Positions 30,342 through 34,454 of a stretch of DNA of 34,454 nt are shown here, piece after piece. Location of the stretch: contig JAPZAO010000205.1 of the NCBI GenBank assembly GCA_027460615.1, forward strand, positions 1 through 34,454, read 5' to 3'. The stretch is from Candidatus Methanoperedens sp. (GTDB lineage Archaea > Halobacteriota > Methanosarcinia > Methanosarcinales > Methanoperedenaceae). The notes beneath the pieces are model-generated. The model had not been told where the DNA came from. It ran no database searches and saw only the letters and a program-made list of their open reading frames with translations. The translations under genes and the position numbers were made by a program. Numbering within the stretch: position 1 is the stretch's first letter; each line of letters opens with the position of its first letter.

Positions 30342-30767
30342 TCACGATTTCGGTTTTGAATTCGGTTTTTCTCCCTTCAGGATTTTTCCCAGTTTCCGTG
30401 GGAATTCCTTAAGCTGATTCACTATTGAGCCAGCCTGTTTCCCTGCTGGCGCCGCAGGCGCTGCTTTTTTCGCGGGCGTTTCCCTCAAAAGGTACCACGT
30501 CAGCACTTCGGCATATGCAACTATCCCGATAAATGCAGACCAGATAAGAAGCAGGATATGGATATTATATACCGGCACAGTCCCGCCAACAAACGAAAAT
30601 TGCTTTATTGAAAAAAATCCTATGGCTTTAACAGGCAGGATATAAATAGACGCCACAGGAGCAAGAATCATGATGAAAGCAGAAAGCAGCGGCGAGACGT
30701 AAACGAGAATAACCAGTATGAGCAGTGAGTATATGAGGAAAAGTAAAAGAGAAAGAATATCCATCAT
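30342..30767 (-). CDS. Small multi-span membrane protein of unknown function
   Basis: The 141-residue protein has hydrophobic segments at about 5-25, 26-47 and 66-93, then an Ala/Pro/Lys-rich cytoplasmic-type tail ending KPNSKPKS. I recognise no family. The start is ATG 30767, overlapping the stop of the upstream surface-protein gene as ATGA; a second ATG is immediately in frame at 30764. The tight coupling suggests the two products work together at the cell envelope. Confidence 0.7.
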   Translation of the reverse strand: MMDILSLLLFLIYSLLILVILVYVSPLLSAFIMILAPVASIYILPVKAIGFFSIKQFSFVGGTVPVYNIHILLLIWSAFIGIVAYAEVLTWYLLRETPAKKAAPAAPAGKQAGSIVNQLKEFPRKLGKILKGEKPNSKPKS

Positions 30768-32404
30768 CCCGACCTCGTTTTGAATTTTGTTATTAAATAA
30801 GCCGCTATTGCCACGCTGCCTATTATTGCCGCGATTACAAGGAACGATGATACCATAAATATTATTATTTCATTCCGCCCTGCATTTATAGGTGATGTTT
30901 CACCAGGATTATCGGAAGAAAACGCTTTTTTGGTTCCGATATTATTTGACTGGGCCTGTCTTGTGGTGCCGCGAATGTCACGGTATGTTGCATTAGCAGC
31001 AGGAAGAGACACGATATTCCCCTGCAATGAGTATTTGATAGGGACATTATCGTCTCCTTCAATTAAACCCGACCATGTTGGCTCTCCAAAAACAAGTGGA
31101 TGCGCATCAGGTATTTTATCCGATAACGTTACCATCGCAGGCCTGTCGCCGCTGTTGCTGATAACGAGTACCACATCAGTCAGGCTCCCATTATTTTGTG
31201 CTTTTTTTGTCATGGTGATATACGGCATATGCACTGTTGTTCCTGTCTTTTTGGATATCGAAGATTGGTCGTCCCATCTGGCTATTGCAGGCTGCAGTTC
31301 ATATTTCCCAGGTTTTTGGGGTGTAATATAATACGTCAAGTTTGTTGATTCTTTGTACCCGAGTGTAATATTCCAATCCAGTTGCTCGCTGGCGGTAAAC
31401 CCGGAAGGTATGACATCATGGATGCTGATAGATTTGTTATCCATTCCTGAATTATAGACATACAATTCAACAGGCACGTTTTCATCATCTGTTTCTTCAG
31501 GGATGCGTTTTGCAATAGAGATATTCGGGGTGATTTGTATATCTTTACTTATTGTAAGGAGGCGGGCGTTGTTGTAAAAATCGCGTGTCTCAACCTGTGC
31601 GGTTAATTTAATTGTAGAATTTGGAGGCAGCCGGGTTATCAGGGATTTAAAGGATTTTGTGCCTTTAATGCCCGAAATTGAGAACATGTAGGGCTGGATT
31701 TTTATCGGGTCTTTGCTCTCCAGGATTATACCTGCAATATTCTGGGTATCATCGCTTGTTAAATTTATTATGACCCCTACCGTTTCATCGGGATAATATT
31801 CGTCTTTATCTGTGATAATTTCGGCTTTGACCTCCGGAGGTTTAAATGCCAGGGATTCAAGCTCTACGAAACCTGTCCTGTTTATACTTCTTACGGCGAT
31901 GCGCAGATTCCCGAAATCCTTGAAGCCATCTTTTTGGAAAATCCCGGTTTCACTCATGGTTTTATTTGATATTGTCAGGTTCACGGTATTGGTTCCAAGC
32001 GCATCAATACTGATTGAATAATTTTGAATTGAATAGTTGTCTCCCCATTTCAATGTCGTTGTTTCCATGGGCGTCCAGATATCCCGGTCTTCAAGTTTGG
32101 AGAGGGCTATCCACGAATAATCACCACGTATCCCGAGCAGGGTTACCCCGATGCCGTTATAAATTTTAAATTCATTTACCTTAAATTCGTCTGCCGCCAT
32201 CAGGGATTGGTCCTTGTATATGGCTAAAGAGGAGTTTGAACCATCTGAGGCTGTTGCTCTTATCAGGTAATTTTCATATACAAGAGATTCGTTGGATTTG
32301 ACATATCCCGAAGTTTTGGCTGCCCAGACCCTGTCTGTTGTAACGGCGGACGCGGCAGGGAGAAAACAGATTATTATGAAACATATTACAATTTTTATGT
32401 TCAT
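30764..32404 (-). CDS. Secreted, membrane-anchored surface glycoprotein-like protein
   Basis: The 546-residue protein has an N-terminal signal peptide (IKIVICFIIICFLPAASA) and a long extracellular part rich in N-glycosylation sequons (NES, NSS, NYS, NLT, NKT, NRT, NST). A C-terminal membrane helix (about 515-540) is followed by a short basic tail (KFKTRSG). The N-terminal part (VWAAKTSGYVKSNESLVYENYLI in short pieces) resembles S-layer-related domains of methane archaea. The middle resembles CARDB/DUF11-type beta domains with repeated DVVLVISNSG-like segments. It likely functions in the cell envelope, perhaps in adhesion or complex assembly. Family assignment is moderate. Confidence 0.75.
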   Translation of the reverse strand: MNIKIVICFIIICFLPAASAVTTDRVWAAKTSGYVKSNESLVYENYLIRATASDGSNSSLAIYKDQSLMAADEFKVNEFKIYNGIGVTLLGIRGDYSWIALSKLEDRDIWTPMETTTLKWGDNYSIQNYSISIDALGTNTVNLTISNKTMSETGIFQKDGFKDFGNLRIAVRSINRTGFVELESLAFKPPEVKAEIITDKDEYYPDETVGVIINLTSDDTQNIAGIILESKDPIKIQPYMFSISGIKGTKSFKSLITRLPPNSTIKLTAQVETRDFYNNARLLTISKDIQITPNISIAKRIPEETDDENVPVELYVYNSGMDNKSISIHDVIPSGFTASEQLDWNITLGYKESTNLTYYITPQKPGKYELQPAIARWDDQSSISKKTGTTVHMPYITMTKKAQNNGSLTDVVLVISNSGDRPAMVTLSDKIPDAHPLVFGEPTWSGLIEGDDNVPIKYSLQGNIVSLPAANATYRDIRGTTRQAQSNNIGTKKAFSSDNPGETSPINAGRNEIIIFMVSSFLVIAAIIGSVAIAAYLITKFKTRSG

Positions 32405-32427
32405 TATACTTCAGATTGAATTCAATT

Positions 32428-32437
32428 GGTTTAAACC
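32428..32437 (-). promoter_or_regulatory. Palindromic TATA-like site for the surface-protein gene
   Basis: GGTTTAAACC is a perfect 10-bp palindrome 23 bp upstream of the start codon at 32404. TTTAAA at this distance could be the TATA box of a nearly leaderless transcript, and the symmetry could bind a regulator. Confidence 0.35.
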
Positions 32438-32537
32438 TTTTCTTGATGCATAAGAAAGTATAAACCTATATCACTATCTTGCGGTGGAATTTGAATCGGA
32501 AAAATGGATATTCTTAACATCATTTTATAACGTGGGG

Positions 32538-32588
32538 TCAAGGGGTAGAGAATACCACCCGACTTGTCGGATGAATCATGCCCCTTGA
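32538..32588. repeat. Nested inverted repeat
   Basis: TCAAGGGG (32538-32545) and CCCCTTGA (32581-32588) are perfect 8-bp inverted copies; inside, CCGAC-TT-GTCGG (32559-32570) forms a second perfect hairpin. It might be a terminator, a protein-binding site or part of a small RNA. It lies near the suspected right-hand join. Confidence 0.45.
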
Positions 32589-32706
32589 AATATTACTTTC
32601 ACATCGCTTTCATTAATTGTATATCTTGCTAAAAGAATCTTTGAGTTGCTTTTCTTCGTCCTAGTTCCTATTTTGAGCATTACGAACAATCAAGGAACCC
32701 TTTTCG

Positions 32707-33393
32707 ATGGCTAATATGGCGATTGTGGTGCTGCTGAGCTACATCATTGGCTCCATACCCACAAGCATTATTCTCTCAAAGTGGAGACACGGTTTTGATA
32801 TCCGGACTAAGGGAAGCGGTAACGCCGGGGGTACGAACGTATTCAGGGTCCTTGGGTGGAAGTCCGGATTGTTCGTCATGGTATTCGACGCAATGAAGGC
32901 TGTTATTGCCACAACGATTATCGCGCGATTGTTTTGGGATCCGACATTGCCGTTCTATAATAGAACACCCTTCGATGATTTTACGATCATTCAAATGATT
33001 TGCGGAGGGGCGGCTATCGTCGGCCATATCTGGACAGTTTTCGCCGGATTCAAGGGAGGGAAAGGGATTGCGTGCGGTGCTGGAATGCTTATTGGCATTA
33101 CGCCGACAGAGTTTGCAGTATCGATTATTGTATTCCTGGCCGTTTTCTTTGCCTGGCGTTATGTTTCGTTGGGTTCCATTGCGGCTGCTATCGCATTCCC
33201 GCTCTCGCTGCTTGTTCGCCACAATATTCTTTCAGATGAAATCCACAGCTACAAGACACTGGTATTCTTCAGTATCGGTGTTGCGGTTCTCCTCGTTTAT
33301 TCCCACCGGAAGAATATTCGGCGACTTCTCGAAGGGACGGAGAATAAGATCACGAGCTTCTCCCAAAGGAGAAAAGCCGAAGAGTCCGTATAA
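32707..33393 (+). CDS. plsY: Acyl-phosphate:glycerol-3-phosphate acyltransferase PlsY
   Basis: The 228-residue protein has PlsY motifs: LLSYIIGSIPTSIILSK, the glycerol-3-phosphate loop KGSGNAGGTNVFRVLGWK, GHIWTVFAGFKGGKGIACGAG, and a final SHRKNIRRLLEGTENK. It transfers an acyl chain from acyl phosphate to sn-glycerol-3-phosphate, the first step of bacterial phospholipid synthesis, at the inner membrane. Archaea make lipids on glycerol-1-phosphate and normally lack PlsY. Together with gpsA 80 bp downstream this is a typical bacterial pair; the sequence style reminds me of Bacteroidota/Ignavibacteria-like lineages, but that is an impression. I choose ATG 32707; ATG 32716 is also possible. Confidence 0.93.
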   Translation: MANMAIVVLLSYIIGSIPTSIILSKWRHGFDIRTKGSGNAGGTNVFRVLGWKSGLFVMVFDAMKAVIATTIIARLFWDPTLPFYNRTPFDDFTIIQMICGGAAIVGHIWTVFAGFKGGKGIACGAGMLIGITPTEFAVSIIVFLAVFFAWRYVSLGSIAAAIAFPLSLLVRHNILSDEIHSYKTLVFFSIGVAVLLVYSHRKNIRRLLEGTENKITSFSQRRKAEESV

Positions 33394-33473
33394 GTCGGGA
33401 AGAGTGTCGGTTTCGCGTCCCGGGCACGTACGGACTAATTTCCTTCCACAACTGTTGTGCTCTATCATTCCCA

Positions 33474-34454
33474 ATGAAAGTCACAGTCCTTGGCGCCGGA
33501 AGCTGGGGAACGACACTTGCGCTTGTTCTTCACGATAACAGGCACGAGGTTACGCTGTGGACATACAAGGCTGAACAGGCCGAACTGATCAAGTCCCGGC
33601 GGGAGAATCCAGTGTTCTTGCCGGGGATTCCCATTCCCTCAGAAGTCAAAGTTACTACTGACATTGAGATCGCCTGCCTCAACAGGGATATGATTGTGGC
33701 GGCGGTCCCATCACAATTCCTCCGTTCTGTCATTCAAAGAATCGCCCATCTGGATCTTGAAAAGACAGTCGTCTGTAACGTGGCCAAGGGAATCGAAAAT
33801 GGTACGCTGATGACGATGTCCGAAGTTCTGCTCGATGTCCTGCAACACGAACGGAAGGAAAACCTGGCAATTCTTTCCGGTCCGAGCCATGCGGAAGAGG
33901 TCTCCAAGAAAATCCCGACGGCGGTCGTTTCGGCTTCATTCAAACTCAAGACTGCAAAGCTTGTTCAGGAAGCGTTCATGACCCCTTATTTTCGTATCTA
34001 CGTTAATGAGGACATCCGCGGTGTTGAGCTTGGCGGCGCGATCAAAAATGTCATCGCGATTGCAGCAGGTCTCAGTGACGGGGCTGGATTCGGCGACAAT
34101 ACCAAGGCGGCGATCATGACACGCGGTGTGTATGAAGTCACACGTTTGGGTGTGAAAATGGGAGCGCAGCCGCGTACATTCGCGGGGCTTTCCGGCATCG
34201 GGGACTTGATCGTCACGTGCATGAGCCGGCACAGCCGCAACCGTCACGTCGGCGAAGAGATCGGCAAGGGACGCGCACTGGATGATGTGCTGAAAGAAAT
34301 GGTGATGGTAGCGGAGGGGGTTGCCACGACAAAATCCGTCCATCAGCTTACAGAAAAACACGAGACAGAAGTCCCGATCGTCACCGAGGTGTACAAAGTT
34401 CTCTACGAGGGAAAACAACCATATCAGGCGATGTTGGACCTGATGACGAGAGAT
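33474..34454 (+). CDS. gpsA: NAD(P)H-dependent glycerol-3-phosphate dehydrogenase GpsA (3' end cut by window)
   Basis: The frame from ATG 33474 stays open to the window edge (327 codons), close to full length for GpsA. It shows the N-terminal Rossmann motif VLGAGSWGTTLALVL, then AAVPSQFLR, SGPSHAEEV, the catalytic region GAIKNVIAIAAGLSDG and FGDNTKAAIMTRG, and GLSGIGDLIVTC. It reduces dihydroxyacetone phosphate to sn-glycerol-3-phosphate, the substrate of PlsY, so the two genes act in sequence. Both belong to bacterial lipid synthesis, not the archaeal glycerol-1-phosphate route. Only the last few residues are missing. Confidence 0.95.
   Translation, partial: MKVTVLGAGSWGTTLALVLHDNRHEVTLWTYKAEQAELIKSRRENPVFLPGIPIPSEVKVTTDIEIACLNRDMIVAAVPSQFLRSVIQRIAHLDLEKTVVCNVAKGIENGTLMTMSEVLLDVLQHERKENLAILSGPSHAEEVSKKIPTAVVSASFKLKTAKLVQEAFMTPYFRIYVNEDIRGVELGGAIKNVIAIAAGLSDGAGFGDNTKAAIMTRGVYEVTRLGVKMGAQPRTFAGLSGIGDLIVTCMSRHSRNRHVGEEIGKGRALDDVLKEMVMVAEGVATTKSVHQLTEKHETEVPIVTEVYKVLYEGKQPYQAMLDLMTRD

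Larger units (their letters stand above)
32405..32706. other. 302-bp gap between archaeal surface gene and bacterial-like plsY
   Basis: No gene is visible. The left part is probably the promoter of the surface-protein gene. The middle has a nested inverted repeat (32538-32588). The right part leads to plsY and includes AAGGA about 10 nt before its ATG. The change from archaeal to bacterial gene content happens somewhere in this gap; no transposon end or repeat marks it. Confidence 0.5.

Noticed and set aside
1436-32404. Borg-type extrachromosomal element of a methane-oxidising archaeon
   Set aside because: Genes lie on both strands, core biosynthetic genes (purP, carB, radB) are present, and no perfect tandem direct repeats are visible, so a chromosomal origin is more likely.
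1-34454. CRISPR arrays, tRNA or rRNA genes, insertion sequences
   Set aside because: I saw no regularly spaced repeat-spacer units, no tRNA cloverleaf with a TTCRANY arm, no rRNA-like sequence and no transposase frame.

Overview
The window reads as a metagenomic contig whose central ~31 kb (about 1.4-32.4 kb) comes from a methane-metabolising euryarchaeon, probably a Methanosarcinales/'Methanoperedens'-like lineage. This is inferred from archaeal marker families: the fused Fae-Hps formaldehyde enzyme, PurP, RadB, a CooC-type CODH maturation ATPase, a Dph6-like diphthamide ligase, the DUF357, DUF447 and DUF555 families, and archaeal-style operons with 4-nt ATGA overlaps and GGAGG/GGTGA ribosome binding sites. 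Both ends look bacterial and unlike each other. At the left are a YPD-repeat/DUF616 glycosyltransferase and an acyltransferase cut off mid-domain. At the right is a plsY-gpsA pair for bacterial glycerol-3-phosphate lipid synthesis. I treat both joins as suspected assembly chimeras, or less likely transfer breakpoints.

Layout. 1-1.4 kb: bacterial polysaccharide genes. 1.4-3.0 kb: a small sulfur/redox cluster (SHOCT membrane protein, ArsR regulator, DsrE and OsmC proteins). 3.0-4.0 kb: an HxlR regulator divergent from a tiny CxxC protein and a CopD-like membrane protein, with a perfect inverted repeat between them. 4.1-6.6 kb: purP coupled to an FAD-dependent dehydrogenase. 6.6-15.8 kb: a six-gene defence operon of the MORC/Z1 restriction-modification class: cytosine-5 methyltransferase, HhH-GPD DNA glycosylase, MORC-like GHKL ATPase, Z1 helicase-like ATPase, PD-(D/E)XK nuclease and AIPR protein. 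15.9-18 kb: an MNT nucleotidyltransferase without a visible HEPN partner, repeats, and a CitG-like/DUF447 pair. 18-20.8 kb (minus strand): dph6-DUF555-DUF357 and fae-hps. 21-25.4 kb: a small membrane locus with a 31-residue peptide, then carB. 25.4-28 kb: a DUF4258 toxin-antitoxin pair, a YkgJ cysteine-cluster protein, and a stand-alone fusion of a deoxyribosyltransferase/TIR-like domain to a nuclease-like domain. 28-30.1 kb: phosphoesterase-cooC-radB operon. 30.1-32.4 kb: a four-armed inverted-repeat element and a surface glycoprotein/membrane protein pair.

The most notable system is the 9.2-kb defence operon. In such operons a Vsr mismatch endonuclease usually sits beside the methyltransferase to repair T:G mismatches from deaminated 5-methylcytosine. 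Here that position holds a glycosylase with the hallmarks of the MIG thymine-DNA glycosylase of a Methanothermobacter plasmid, including a Tyr in place of the lyase Lys. A second unexpected signal is that radB and the DUF447 gene both appear to start at AUA. Each AUA lies exactly where a stop-overlapping AUG would be expected, and each is followed by N-terminal residues that look family-conserved. A third is an intergenic element at 30135-30250 that can fold into an outer 19-bp stem carrying three perfect 8-bp hairpins.
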